Source: Albula goreensis
Lineage: Eukaryota; Chordata; Actinopteri; Albuliformes; Albulidae
NCBI GenBank assembly: GCA_022829145.1
Contig: CM040741.1
Span: 38,114,534 to 38,178,533 of the forward strand
DNA: 64,000 nucleotides
Reading direction: 5' to 3'
A program made the translations under genes and the position numbers. The first letter of the stretch is position 1, and every line of letters starts with the position of its first letter. The notes beneath the pieces were generated by a model. The model was given only the letters and a program-made list of their open reading frames with translations, had not been told where the DNA came from and did no database searches. Positions 1-11,562 of the stretch are shown one piece after another.

Positions 1-1523
1 CTAACAATTCTTGGTATCTTTTTTTTTTAAATGAGAAAATTTAGACTGCTTGCTCTGAACAAAGACACAACAGTCTGGTTTTGTACAGCCTCTTCAAAAT
101 GAATTATTCAGTTGAAACAGCAAGCTATTTCAGCTGAAAACATGCACACTCTGTGGTCAAAATACAGTCAAAAACATCTGAATATTAGATTCACACACAA
201 AAGCCAATGGCATTGAGGACCATGAAATATATGTGGGTGTTTTTTATTTAATTTGAGAAACAACTCAAAGAGAAACCTCACTTGATAATAAGTGTAATTA
301 CCTCTTGTTCATGCTGCTTGTTCTACATAAATATTGGTGTTAACAAATAATATTTTCATAACTCACAAACAAGGTTCCGACCTATGAGCTCAAAAAGGTT
401 TATACGTGGATTAGCTGCTGTTTCTTAAAAGATCACACATTCCTGGTGCCTGACACTGCCATTTTATGTTCTAACGTTATAATTAGCATACATCTTGTAT
501 GAATCCAATCTGTTTTTATGACTGATGTGATATGTTTGAAGCTTAATTAGGAAACATGTACATCCATTTCTAAAAGGATTAGAGCCTTGTAAATGTTTAA
601 TTAAACTGTGACGAATCTGACTCAGTCCAAAATATGTGGTGAGTAACAATATGTTCTTGGCAGTTGCATAAAAAGCTTTAGCCTCAAGGGTGTATTGTGT
701 AAAAAGCATATAGACATTGCAAAGGATATAAGAGAAAATTTGTACTTAATAGTTATACTTAATATTTGAAGTAAAAGCTTCTGTGTCTTTGTCTGTAGTG
801 GAATGTTCAAAGTGTTGTTAACAATCAGTAAAGAAAAAAATGCAGATACAAAGTCATAAACACTGGACTGTAAAATATAGGGTAATAAAAGGTAATAACG
901 ATTCTCTGAAAATGTATGGTATTAACAGAATAGATGGTATTGAACATTTGCTCGGCATTAACTTGAAAGGGTGAGACAGGATAAAATGAGCTCAGCATAA
1001 GCAACACTGGGGTCACATGAAATTTCTTGTCATGTAAGCTATACTCTACCAGGGATTGAGTAATAATGGTTTAACCAACTCTATGCTATTTTTGTTCACT
1101 TCTGAGTAATGTGGTTTGGAAACAGAAAAGCCAGTAATATGTGGTCAACAATATAAAACTGGTTGACCTAACAATTTTATCTTTGTTTCTTAGATATCAT
1201 CTGAGAAGTCATAACACATAAGAGAGTAAACTAAGGTAGCCAGAAGTGTGAGGGTTCAATATTTACAAGATCTGTCAATGAAAATGGCTCAATACTTTCG
1301 TGAGGCATATGGTTTTTTTCTCAATCATCTACCTGTAACGCATGCTGATCCACAACATGGCAGCCTTGTGTTCCTGGTGACCCAAAGCACAACAACAGAT
1401 AATATATCTGACTCACTGAATATGCTTTAACAGGTGACTAACAAGGGGCTGCGTGTGACATTTGCTGAATTTGCTTGTTTTATGTCATTAAAGCTCGGTT
1501 TTTCCACCCCATTGCTTCCCCAG
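1..1523. other. AT-rich non-coding stretch, probably last intron of an upstream gene
   Basis: AT-rich sequence with no convincing coding exon on either strand. Because a good splice acceptor and open terminal exon follow at 1524, the simplest reading is that this is intron of a plus-strand gene whose earlier exons lie to the left of the window. The short open frames here have no recognisable motif and no flanking splice signals that fit phase. Confidence 0.4.
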
Positions 1524-1677
1524 AAAGAAGCCAACTAAGCAAGCCCAGCGGAGTGGCGTCGGTAATGTCGCCATTGGCTTGGGTCAGCTGATACAGCTTG
1601 CAGCGCAGCCAGGCAAAACATCTATCCTCAAGTATCAGGCTGCGAAATCCTACATGCGCTCAGTCATTCTGCAATGA
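1524..1677 (+). CDS. Probable terminal coding exon of an unidentified upstream gene (partial)
   Basis: A polypyrimidine tract (1501-1520) and CAG acceptor at 1521-1523 lead into a frame that is open from 1525 to a TGA at 1675-1677. The first base would complete a codon split by the intron. The 50 residues begin KKPTKQAQRSGV, contain IGLGQLIQLAAQPG and end SYMRSVILQ. The local base composition is clearly richer in GC than the AT-rich flanks, as expected of a coding exon. An AATAAA follows at 2046-2051. I do not recognise the protein. Earlier exons are outside the window, so function cannot be given. A chance open frame is the alternative, but acceptor quality, composition and a downstream poly(A) signal together favour a real exon. 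Confidence 0.5.
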
Positions 1678-3530
1678 ATCAAGCAAGTTCCACTTCTGTC
1701 AGCTCATGAGCGGTTTCCTGTAGTTACCTTGTGCTTTATTTAGCTAACTCATCAATGGTGGGTTCAGCTTATTCTCGGAATCTCTTTTGCACTACATATG
1801 ATTGTGACTGTACACAGACAATTTTACAAGCAGGTACTGCAGAATTAAAGGAAGCATATATTATACATTCACATAAAAAGATGGCTCTTTCCATATCAGC
1901 GCAATTACATACATTAAAGCGTCTCAATTTCCTTCTATCTGTTGTATTTGTACTAATTATGAGGTATCGAGATGTACTTTATTGTGGCCTACAAGTGTTC
2001 AGCAACCCTTTCTGTCTTTCTAGTCCACACATTTCTCTGTGAGACAATAAATTCTCACACAGCACTGACATGAATGGAATGCTGTCTGAACATAATTGGA
2101 TAATGAGTGCAGGGACAAATCAGATAAATGTGGCCAAATTTAGATGTCAGAGATGAATCGAATGAATTTGGTTAATTGAGTAAAAGTATAGATGAAAAGA
2201 TTTGCTACTTACAAAATCCTGATTTTAGATGTTGGCCTCACCACTGCAGTTTACGGTTTTACAGGTGTAAATATTTCCTAGATTACTCATTTTCCTTTGA
2301 ACCCCTTTCACTACTGTACAGTATAGAAATTCCTTTAGTAACAGATCTGTCCAAAACACATGGATATACCTAGTCTGTTATATTCCACTCTGTTACCTCT
2401 TTAAGTGCAGGAGACATCTGATATAAATTTACCATGTAAGGTGAATACCATGTGTATTCTCCTTTTGTATCTCTGCTTTTGTAGTGAACATTCCTTGTAT
2501 GTAAACCCAAGTTAAGATGGAAACTTTCTATATTCCATGATATTAAGTTTTACAAGAGCTAATAAAAATGTCCACATGTTGTGAATCCACAATGATGTAC
2601 CCTTGTACAGAGACACCTAGTGAGAGCATATAGTATAATACCTTTTACAGCTCCCTGTCAACTCCAAACAGTGCTTGAACATCCCCTAGTGGTGAGAGAT
2701 GATATAGATTCCTTGTTGTCCCAGTCTTGTTTTAATCGTTTTTGAGAGCAGCACCATGTCACTGTACAAATATATATGGGCCATTTCCCCCTCTGAACAG
2801 TATCATAGTGACTTTGCATACATAGTCTAGCTCTCTAAAACAATAACCATTTTCATATGTCAAATGTATTATCCCATGGAAATCAAGGACAACTCACACA
2901 GTTCATGGTTGACACAGATTTTAGGCTCTTTAACCACCAATGAACACATATTTTGTTGGTGCTATTCAAAACTCAGTGGCAATGGTTTCCATATTTTACA
3001 ACACATGCAATTTAATCTCTATGAGCTTCTTTTAAATTCACATGGTGGATCAAGTAAAGGGTGAAAAATAACAAAATGAAATCATTAAAAATAACACCTT
3101 TAACATTTGCTGAGTGGTTTCATTTTTGCATGGTGTTTGTCATACATTACGTTGTACGTTGTTCATTACATTCATGATTGCATGTCCTTTGCATTCAACT
3201 AATACATTGCTTCACCTGCCGAATCAAATAATTTATCTACATTAAGAACTCATTATATCTTAATAAAAAAGCAAAACAATTGTGCTACAAGCAAGCAAAA
3301 ATAGGTATATAAGAGCAATTACGAATAGAATAACATTTTGAAAGCAATTAACAATAAATGCAGTAAAAGGTCCATTACAATATCATCAACAACTAACTTT
3401 CTGCTTGCACAGTGACAAAACGACCACTTACATGGTCAAATAAAATAAGAACAGCAACGCAAATTTCGTAGATAGGTTTTACTCTTATATTACTCCTATT
3501 ACTCAAACGTCACATTTGCTTCTGAGCGGA
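1678..3530. other. 3' untranslated and intergenic sequence before the zinc-finger gene
   Basis: After the putative stop at 1677 there is AT-rich sequence with a canonical AATAAA at 2046-2051, a plausible 3' end of the upstream gene about 370 bases after its stop. A second AATAAA lies near 2560. From about 2600 to 3530 I see no gene. The short open frames here (for example 2864-3064) are in AT-rich DNA without codon bias or splice signals. Confidence 0.4.
2046..2051 (+). terminator. Candidate poly(A) signal of the upstream gene
   Basis: Canonical AATAAA on the plus strand about 370 bases after the putative stop codon at 1675-1677. Assignment depends on the terminal exon at 1524-1677 being real. 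Confidence 0.35.
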
Positions 3531-3834
3531 GCTTTTTGCAACGCGTATTCAACGCGTTTGTCGCTGATTTGCCAAAGACCACCCACGTGATACATCTTTG
3601 TCCATACAAGTGAAACCCGTTGAGCTTTCACATAGAAAAAAAACTCAATGGTGTAGCGTCAGCGTCGTAGCCTCCCAAAACCTCGACGTAAACGCCTCGT
3701 GAGAACGTGTGCATCCACCGATGACGAACAACACAGAACCCTTCTCAAACCGGAGATATGCTACACTATTTTAGACCAAGAAAATGTTGTTAGAACCCGA
3801 TTTCTGGATTCGGTTGTAATACTCCCTGTGGGAA
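3531..3834 (+). promoter_or_regulatory. Promoter/5' UTR region of the zinc-finger coiled-coil gene
   Basis: CpG dinucleotides become common here against an AT-rich background, with two ACGCGT-type motifs near 3541-3558 and a CACGTG E-box near 3583-3590. No TATA box is evident, which fits a broadly expressed CpG promoter. The first exon probably starts inside this interval and ends at a GTAAGT donor at 3850. An in-frame TAA at 3817-3819 lies upstream of the chosen ATG at 3835. Confidence 0.5.
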
Positions 3835-3849
3835 ATGGCGGCTTTCATC
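3835..3849 (+). CDS. Exon 1 coding part of zinc-finger gene (start codon)
   Basis: ATG at 3835 with G at -3 and G at +4, a good vertebrate start context. It encodes only MAAFI before a GTAAGT donor at 3850. Chosen because it joins exon 2 in phase 0 and because an in-frame TAA lies just upstream at 3817. A longer open frame starting at 3699 is in another frame and does not continue into exon 2. Confidence 0.65.
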
Positions 3850-6800
3850 GTAAGTATGTGACTTGGTGCCTTAAGAACAAGTACAGAGACCTATGGAGTG
3901 TTCGCTTTCAAATAGTATTACCTGTGGACATGCAAGGCCTCTGTGTGTTTACATTTAGCTTTCTGTGTTTCGGAAAGCTGTGGAAAGTGAATTATGTACA
4001 AACAAGCGGCATCAATGCATACCAACAACTTACAGTGGTTAGTTTTACTGCGTGAATCGAGCTATTGTTTTATTAGAAACATAAACGGACATTGTAGCCT
4101 CTTAATGTTGAACATAGTTAGCTAAAACCGATCGACTTTACAGGGTACTTGTAATGCGCGTGTTTACCACAAGGGGGGTGGACTGATTTCATGCAATATT
4201 TTACAGAAATTGCACTACCCATTCTGATGTATCTGTCCCCAAAATATTTATAAAATAAAAATATGTTAACCTTTTCCGCAAACATTTCAGTGTGCAGGGG
4301 CACATTTTAAGGTCGTTGTTTTACTGATTAGTAATATTCGGAATTTATTTTTCCTGTGTTTTGCAAATAGCCATTAATGGTTGATAATAGCCACTTTCTG
4401 GATTTATTTATGATGTATAACCGCATTTGAGGAAACAAACTATTTTCAGAATTTCGGTATATGGATATAATAACTGCTGCTTTGATAGTAGCTTTAAGAT
4501 AGAGGACTCATGAATAACACGACTTCTGGCTAGTCGTATTCTGTTGTTGGGAATAGCAGCCTGTCAAACAATCTGCATTTGAACCCCCAGTCAGTTCTTC
4601 AATAAGCATGGGGTGTCTAATTTATTTACAGATAGTTGTATTTATCTGATGCATCCCATCTATGATATCTGTGTTATGAAATCAATAGCAATTTTCCTAC
4701 TCATCTTTTTAATCCATGCAGGGGATATAATTTTCCCCTCTCATTTAGTTTACACTTAATTTAAGAATGTCAAATCACATAGGCCTAAATACATCTTCTT
4801 GGGGCTTTTATTATGACAACTTTTCAAATCAAATGTTGCTGCTATGTTCAATAACCTGATGCATTGTCCCAGGTGTGTTCATGTGGGCCCTAGATTGAAG
4901 GGTGTTTGTATCTACTTAAAAATGTGTAGGGTATTGGAAATGGATGTTTTTGTTTTGCTACTCCTGTGCCCGCAAGCTATTGTGTGGCTGTTTCATTCAG
5001 TTTTCATACATTATGTTCTTGCTTACCTTTGTTTTTTATTTTTTTCATATTTGTATCTTTGGATTCTATGTACTTTCATCATTACTAGATTCCAAGACAC
5101 TCCAAATATGTGTTACCATGTTCAAATTTTAGAGAGTTGGAAAAAAATTCAAAATGGCTTACTTGGTCTGATTTAATTAGGTAATGCCTGTGCCAAATTG
5201 ATAAACATTTTTACAAAGCTGTTTTTCAGGGACATTTTGTTCCTGTGTCTAGTAACACAGTAACTGCAAGACTTGAGACAGTTTGTGTCAAAACCTCTTC
5301 TGTGCGGATGATTTGAGATGGAATTACCCTGAACCAAGTAGTGAAATTTTTTAATGTGATATTTCACTGCTCTAGGCTCACCCATCAGTAAGAATCAAAG
5401 GCACGGAGCCCAACTACAACCCGGTCCTTTGCCAGGATGAGACATGCTCTGCCAAAGCCAAGGAGAGCCACATGCACTGTCCTTTCTGCAGCATCACTGA
5501 GGCCTACCAGGACCCTGTCATCCTTCGGGCGCACTATCGGGTCAAACACGTCGATAAGGGCATCGATTTTGCTGGTGAGCTGCCCCAGGCCCCTAACAGT
5601 GACAGAAAAGCAATAACGGTGTAGGAGGAGGTCTGATCTGGTCAGTTAATTTTGGATGTATCCATTGTCATTATGCCAGTGCTCCTCATTATTGTATTGC
5701 AGGCCAATAAGAATTAATTTTTGATTAATTTCTTTTAAGATAACCTTGTTTTTAATATATCTAATAACAACACTAATGAAGACTCAGAAAAGACTTGAGG
5801 AACCATGAAGGGTGATCTACTACATTTTGTGAACACTTTCTAACATGGATTCTTCCAGAATGCCAAACACAAATGCGGACTGAGGTGTGACGGTAGCCAT
5901 GGTTTTCTGTTCTGTCCTGCCCCAGGCTTGAAAGTACTGCGGTGCTGCAATCACTGTGAGATCGTCGGCACCATCAAAGGAGAGAAGAAATTCAAAGGGG
6001 CTCATTGGCACTGCTACCGCTGCCGAAATGGCTTCAACCGGCGCGACGAGGCCATCAAACACTACAAAACCCACTTCCGTAACCCCCACACTACCTTCCA
6101 GATACAGATTACCCAGGTCTGTCAATCATAGATGATGCAAAAAAGGGATAGGTTGGGATGTGTATGAGTTTACCTCCACCTCAGCGTGGTAATTACTATT
6201 ATTTAGAGCAATACAATGCAGGTGACCGCTGGATTTAACTTTGCTGTAATTTATACATCAGTATTACACTTCGATTTCAGTTTGCATGACGATATAGAAG
6301 AGGTTAAAATCATCCCAGAATGGTAAGACTGAATGCCAGGTTGACTGTTCAAAAACCTATGTACAGAAATTATCTTTACAGTATTAGTTGTTATGCAATT
6401 ATGCAGTCATTATTTCAAGCAGAGCTGTAACTTAATTTCATTAGAATATGCCATAATGAAGGGATGAACAAAAATGTCAGTTGTAAATATGTCTTGTTCA
6501 GCTCAAGACTTTTTCAGTCCTTCAGGATTGCACCAGGCACTACCCAAATACTTGAAAATGTAAGGCCTGTCACATCTTTTGTGACATTGTTTGTAATGGC
6601 AGAAGAATTACGCTAAACATAAGTTTGCATTGTATTTCACATGCATTGACATGATTTGCACTTCATCTACCCGTATGGCCCCCAGGAGGTGAACAATCGT
6701 CAGTACTATGAACAGAGCGCAGAGGCACACCCGAAGGCCTACAGCGGCCTCGCCATCGGAGCTGGCTCCAATGGGGACTACAGCGCCATCGGGCCTGTGC

Positions 6801-9259
6801 TGACTCAGACCATCATTGCTACATCAGCCAGCACTGATGCCCTCCTAGCTGAGGGGCCTAAGGTATGTTTGACCTCTGTTGAAGCAAAAGTGAAGATAAA
6901 TTTTTTTCAGCATGGACATTTTCTTCAGTCACAAACACTATACAGTATTGATGTAGTTTTTTTTTTTTTAATGGATATTGTTTTCACAGAGCACTACATG
7001 GTATTGTAGCATGGATATTTTGTTTTCATAATTGCAATCGCTGTGCAGCAATTACATTAGATGTTTTTGAATGATGTAACAATGTATTCAAAGCAATGAT
7101 TTGTGGTTGAAGGACAGCAGTGTGAACAATGGAATTGCAGTGGGAGCTGAGGAGACGGTGGGGCTTTCCCAGCAGGCCACAGGTCAGCAGACGTTAGTTC
7201 TGATGGATCCTGATGGAGAAACCGGAAACCTAATATATGACACAACAGCCGGAATTATTGCTGAACAGGTATGTAATGATTATGAAATTTCTGAACTTGT
7301 ATAAGATGTCCATAGTAACAGAATGCTGTTTAGTACTGTTAAAGGATTATGTAGCACATCTTGACAACATTACCAGTCGCCCTATGAATACTTTAGTGAA
7401 TACTTTTAGTCAAATTCATAGGGACTAGTTGTGCAATGGTTTTTGTTTTCTGAATAAGTTGGGTTGGAAATAGGTGATTTCTTTCTGTGATAGTTGTTGT
7501 CTTACCTTTCTAAAATACAGTAAAGATATCATTGGTTGCCATTTGCTCTGTCTTAAAACTGTTCATTTTCCATAAATGCTTTAGTTTAAGTGACCAGGTG
7601 CCCTCACTTATCGGGCCAAATTAAGACCCACTTTAAACCTCATCTTTTCAGTGTATAATTGAATCAACTAAAATGGAACCCAGTTCTAAAGGACTCCTTA
7701 ATCATATAAGACATTGACAATGGTTTAAATATAAGTATTTTTAATGTTTGTGAAATGGAGATTTATTATCAAAAATATAAACCACCTATGATGTACAGTC
7801 ATGAAAATCTGAACCTACCCTAAACAACCAAACGGCAACCACAACCCTAAACAACTTAAGTGGTAAATCCAGTGACAGTCCTACACAAATTCTAGGATTC
7901 ACCACTGTACTACAGTGAGCTGCAAGGATGAAGGTGGTGCAGGTGGAGATTCATTCCACTGGATTGTAGCTCTGCTTTGGGTGTGCCTTTTAGGGCGGAG
8001 AAAGTCTGGATCAGAGTCTGCTCCTGGAGAAACAGGTTCTAGAGCTCCACCAGCAGAACCAAGCGCTCCGGACAGAGAAGGATGCCATGGAGAAGAAGCT
8101 TCGTGCCGAGATCCAGCGACTTAAGGACCATGTAAGTTGCAGGGTTTTAATGCTTGTTCATGGAAGTTTGGGCTGTTAACTCCATTATTTACTCTGGACT
8201 CAATTTCATGTGTCATGGTCATCATTGAGAGTTAGAACTGCAAGGCATGTTATCGAGCACTTTGATGTTTATTTCAGTTTGAATTGCATTGGGCCTATCT
8301 GAAACCTGAAATGCTTTTCAAGTCCTGAACATTTTTAGTATATACTGTGTGCATTGACTCTTAAATCTAGATGTTGAATAGGGATAGGACCATGTGGTGT
8401 AACACTATGGAAACTGCAGTTTATTTTCATCTGTCAGCCGCTGTGGATTCTAACCCGTCTCTGCTGGCAATCTCTCTTCCCGCAGATGGCCAGTTTGGTG
8501 CAGGCCAACGTCAGGATGTTTGAGGAGCTGCAGTTGTACCGTACTTCAGAAAGCAGTGAGCAGAAGATCAAAAAGCTTGTGAGTGTCGTCTTCTGTTGTA
8601 TGGGTAGATGAGTGTCTAAGCAATGCAAGCCAGTGTCAGTGTAGTGCAGAGTAATTACAGAGGATATGGTTCAGATGGCTATGTGGTTGAATTAATCGAG
8701 AAAGTAAACTCATGCAATAAACTTGCAGCTTCACTAAATTGTGACTCTTCTAAATGTGTCTAAATGTTTTGTGTGGGTTTCAGCACAAATATGTGTATAC
8801 CATACTTCTTAACGGGCATTGTGCTGCACGCAGGTTGAAAGTCTGGAGGCCCAGCACCGTGAGCTGCTGCAGACCCAGCTGGGCACCTTGAGGAAGGAGC
8901 TCCTGAGCCAAGCTGGCACGCTTCCCATCAACGGGCACACAGAGGTTCTGCAGCTCAGCCTTCCCCAAGACAGTGAGGAGGGGGAGGCAGCAGGAGCGGC
9001 CATGAGCATTTCCTTCCTTAGTGAAGATCAGAGCAATGAGCCTGAAGGAGAGTCGACCACTCTCTCAGGACTGGAAATTGTAGAGGTTCAGCTCGGGCCC
9101 AGCCAGGCAGAACCTGAGCCCAAAATGGAGAGCCCTGACACCACTCCCATCTATTCAGTGGTGCTAGAAGGGGAACAGGAAGTGTTGTCACCTGAGAAAC
9201 GGTCCCCTGAGGCGGGGCCAGAGGGGGAGGGCAAATCCAAACGGCAGCGCACTGCTTGA
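3835..9259 (+). CDS. Eight-exon gene: C2H2-like zinc-finger and coiled-coil nuclear-type protein, 464 aa
   Basis: Coding exons join as 3835-3849, 5376-5574, 5926-6116, 6686-6862, 7113-7268, 7994-8131, 8486-8578 and 8834-9259 (TGA). Every junction is GT-AG and all phases agree, giving 1395 bases including the stop. The product starts MAAFIAHPSVRIKG. Zinc finger 1 uses Cys40, Cys43, His58 and His63. Zinc finger 2 uses Cys101, Cys104, His117 and His121, with extra Cys79/Cys82 and His98/His100 that could bind another ion. Residues about 136-246 are low in structure and rich in Ala, Gly and Thr. Residues about 247-345 are heptad-rich coiled coil. The acidic tail ends in a basic cluster, GKSKRQRTA, a possible nuclear signal. 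I infer a nuclear, DNA- or chromatin-associated role, with dimerisation through the coiled coil. I do not recognise the family name. It lies about 1.5 kb upstream of mzt2 on the same strand. Confidence 0.85.
5376..5574 (+). CDS. Exon 2 of zinc-finger gene (first finger)
   Basis: Acceptor TCTAG at 5371-5375 and donor GTGAGC at 5575. It encodes residues 6 to 72 (last codon split) and carries CPFC then HYRVKH, a C-x2-C...H-x4-H finger. Two further cysteines (24 and 29) precede it. GC content is much higher than in the flanking introns. Confidence 0.85.
5926..6116 (+). CDS. Exon 3 of zinc-finger gene (second finger)
   Basis: Acceptor CCCAG at 5921-5925 and donor GTCTGT at 6117. It encodes CCNHC, then HWHCYRCRNGF and HYKTH, a C-x2-C-x12-H-x3-H finger with additional upstream Cys/His pairs. 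This is the most conserved-looking part of the protein by composition. Confidence 0.88.
6686..6862 (+). CDS. Exon 4 of zinc-finger gene
   Basis: Acceptor CCCAG at 6681-6685 and donor GTATGT at 6863. Residues 136-194, a linker rich in Ala, Gly, Ser and Thr. Phase 0 at both ends. Confidence 0.8.
7113..7268 (+). CDS. Exon 5 of zinc-finger gene
   Basis: Donor GTATGT at 7269. The acceptor AAG at 7110-7112 has a poor pyrimidine tract, the weakest splice site in the gene, so this exon is the likeliest to be skipped. Being 156 bases and phase 0-0, skipping would keep the frame. Residues 195-246, including a Q-rich stretch and LVLMDPDGE. Confidence 0.75.
7994..8131 (+). CDS. Exon 6 of zinc-finger gene (start of coiled coil)
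   Basis: Acceptor TTTTAG ending at 7993 and donor GTAAGT at 8132. It encodes a heptad-rich segment with LLLEKQVLELHQQ and RAEIQRLKDH, residues 247-292. Phase 0-0. Confidence 0.82.
8486..8578 (+). CDS. Exon 7 of zinc-finger gene (coiled coil)
   Basis: Strong acceptor (TCTCTCTTCCCGCAG) and donor GTGAGT at 8579. 31 residues (293-323) continuing the coiled coil, ending SSEQKIKKL. Phase 0-0. Confidence 0.82.
8834..9259 (+). CDS. Exon 8 of zinc-finger gene (acidic tail, stop)
   Basis: Acceptor GCAG at 8830-8833. Residues 324-464: end of the coiled coil, then a long acidic Ser/Glu/Pro-rich tail and a terminal basic cluster GKSKRQRTA before TGA at 9257-9259. The acidic tail resembles a transcriptional activation or interaction region, but that is inference from composition only. 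Confidence 0.85.
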   Translation, partial: VESLEAQHRELLQTQLGTLRKELLSQAGTLPINGHTEVLQLSLPQDSEEGEAAGAAMSISFLSEDQSNEPEGESTTLSGLEIVEVQLGPSQAEPEPKMESPDTTPIYSVVLEGEQEVLSPEKRSPEAGPEGEGKSKRQRTA

Positions 9260-10130
9260 GATGGCAGAACTATAATAGTTAGTTCTCCTCTTTCTCTTTT
9301 GTTCTGTCACTCTCTCTTACTCTGGTACCTCTGTCAAAGGTGATGCAAAAGAATTACAAAAACACTTTATTGCTTTCCTATGAGGACTGAACAGATGAAA
9401 TATGCTATGAAAAGGGACCTGAGCCACACTGAATTATATCATATATGACTGTTTGAGATACCAGCTTTTCCACTGTACTGCTGTTAAGCAGACCAGTGCT
9501 AACTGGACCCTTTTTATATGTCCTAACTGTGGTTTTGGAAGCATCGTGTTTCCCAGAGGTAAACATTACCTGGACCAGAACCAAACCTATTTATGTTGTT
9601 TTATATGTATTTTTTATTGACGCTGGCATTACTCAGATGCTGTCTTAACGCTCTCTCTTTCACCTCAGCCATGAATCAAAAAACAAATTAACGACACTCA
9701 ACCCCTGAGAAAACTCTCTCATGTAAATCCATAAAAACAATATGCATTTATTCAGTAGACTTCACAAATATAATGCAACGTACCTGTCATTTCTCCAGGA
9801 TCTGCTGGGCCTGTCAGACATGAGAGCAAACTGAATGTTCAGAATTGAAAAGCTAAATTTTCAATGTATTTTTGGAAGTTGTATAATAACTGCCACTTGT
9901 AGTGCTATTATTTAGTACTTGTATGATTCCGCACACATTTAACTGACAAGCTATAGCTATGGAAGCGCTATATCATTGAATCAACCAAGCTCTGAAGCAA
10001 TGGTGTTTTTTTTATAACCTGCCACTGCAGTAGGATTTCCTCAGATGTCATTCTAGACATGCAATTTTAGAAATGCGCCTTATGATGGGTTTGTGAAAAA
10101 GGAACATGAATAAATGTCTGAATGAAGGAA
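9260..10130 (+). other. 3' UTR of the zinc-finger gene
   Basis: Sequence from the TGA to just past the AATAAA at 10109-10114. AT-rich with no competing gene. The roughly 870-base length is ordinary for a fish 3' UTR. Confidence 0.55.
10109..10114 (+). terminator. Poly(A) signal of the zinc-finger gene
   Basis: Canonical AATAAA about 850 bases after the stop, followed by a GT/T-rich stretch (TTGTGTTTGC at about 10137) consistent with a downstream element. Confidence 0.55.
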
Positions 10131-10790
10131 TATAACTTGTGTTTGCAATTATGATTTGTGAAATTTATACTTTTTCTTCATCTGTATGTATGCAGATTGT
10201 TTTGCTTTGTATAGTTCTAAATAGAGGATGGCCTTGAGTACCCTAAAATCCTCAGATTATATGTACTTATTTTCTGTCATAATCAAGTAAGTAAATGTTC
10301 ACTAAAGCCTTCATACTACAGACCCATGTAAAATGAAAAGACTTTTGACCTCTGGAGTACAAAAATCAGGAAATGTACATGTGTCATTGTAATCAGATTT
10401 AGGAGTACATCAGTTACTTAATATCAGCTGCTGGTGTTGAATTCCATACATAGATGAAATCTATTGAGGATTCCATAAACCTGGAGAGAAGTGAAAACCG
10501 CTAGGAGTATTGTATCTAGTAACATTTTGGCATAACATTAAGTTAAGCGAATTAAAAACGGCATTCCGCTCGATGTTCCTGTTTTCTGTCGGGGTACCAT
10601 AACAAAATAGCTTTGTTTCCTGTCGACAGAATTTCCGAAGGCACACAGCTGATAAAATTCACGTCTCATTTGAACAGTAATGTTAACCAAATAGCTATAT
10701 CTAATAAAGTACGCCTTGATTGTAGTCGAAGGTTGGTATTTAATTAACTTGATATTGTAATAGCGCGTTTCTTTATTTAGATAGGATTAC
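10131..10790. other. Intergenic sequence between the zinc-finger gene and mzt2
   Basis: AT-rich, no supported gene. An open frame on the minus strand at 10461-10646 has no recognisable content. Confidence 0.4.
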
Positions 10791-11562
10791 ACTGGTTTGC
10801 TAGCTTATTGCAACTGACGGATGCTATAGCGCGGTAACGTTACCGTATCGAACGTTAGGCTAGTTAGGAATGATGCGGATACAGAGCGTGCTAACGTTAC
10901 TAGGTTGTTAGATAACGTTCATTAATTGTTTGACCAAGGCAGGCTACCTTAAATTGGATACTTTTATGTCTTAAACGCCGAGTGCTCAACCATCAGATGC
11001 CGTCCGCTTATTAGCATTTTAATCGCGATGACAGGTCTATTGTTAGCTTGTCAGTAAGAAGAACCTGTGTTTCCCTCTTTTGCTTTCCATATTTTCTTGC
11101 TTAGCTAGCTCCGTTAGCTACAGCTAAATGTGCAGATAAGTGAGTTAGGTAGAGGATGGTGATTCTTTTCAATGCTGAGCATTTCAGACAATTTGAGCAA
11201 ACGCCTGTAACTTTAGCCAAGTTAGCTTATTATCGTGGCGCAGGGTGGAAGGGAGCTGCACGCTGGTTGACACGCCAGGTAAAAACGTATTTAGCGGTGT
11301 CCTAGCTTGCCGTTTATTGTAAAATTAGCTACCTGCTGTTTGAAGAGCCTCTAAGCTCGTTATTTTCAAGTGTAAAACATAATTCTTGCGAATAAATCCT
11401 TGTTATACATACTTTTTCTGTGCAGTATGAATTGTTAATGTTAGTGCATATATATTATGCATATTGACCGTGTTGTGGCTATTTTCAGGGAATTATAAAC
11501 CTTTTTGTTAATATTCGTCTTCTTTGGCCATGTCATGAACCTTCAGACGAACTCAGCCAGGT
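10791..11562 (+). promoter_or_regulatory. mzt2: mzt2 promoter and 5' UTR, likely with a non-coding first exon
   Basis: CpG and ACGTTA-type motifs become frequent from about 10800. TTAGCTAGC/AACGTTA repeats of the kind common upstream of fish genes occur at 10840-11130. A good donor (CCAG then GTAAAA at 11279) could end a non-coding first exon, spliced to TTCAG at about 11541-11545, 18 bases before the ATG at 11563. Two upstream ATGs at 11530 and 11535 are out of the MZT2 frame and are short. If they stay in the mRNA they would be small upstream frames. No TATA box is seen. Confidence 0.45.

Noticed and set aside
3699-4055. 118-codon open frame overlapping the first exon of the zinc-finger gene
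   Set aside because: Runs through the strong GTAAGT donor at 3850, is in a different frame from MAAFI, and does not continue into exon 2.
5820-6125. 101-codon minus-strand open frame
   Set aside because: Antisense shadow of zinc-finger exon 3.
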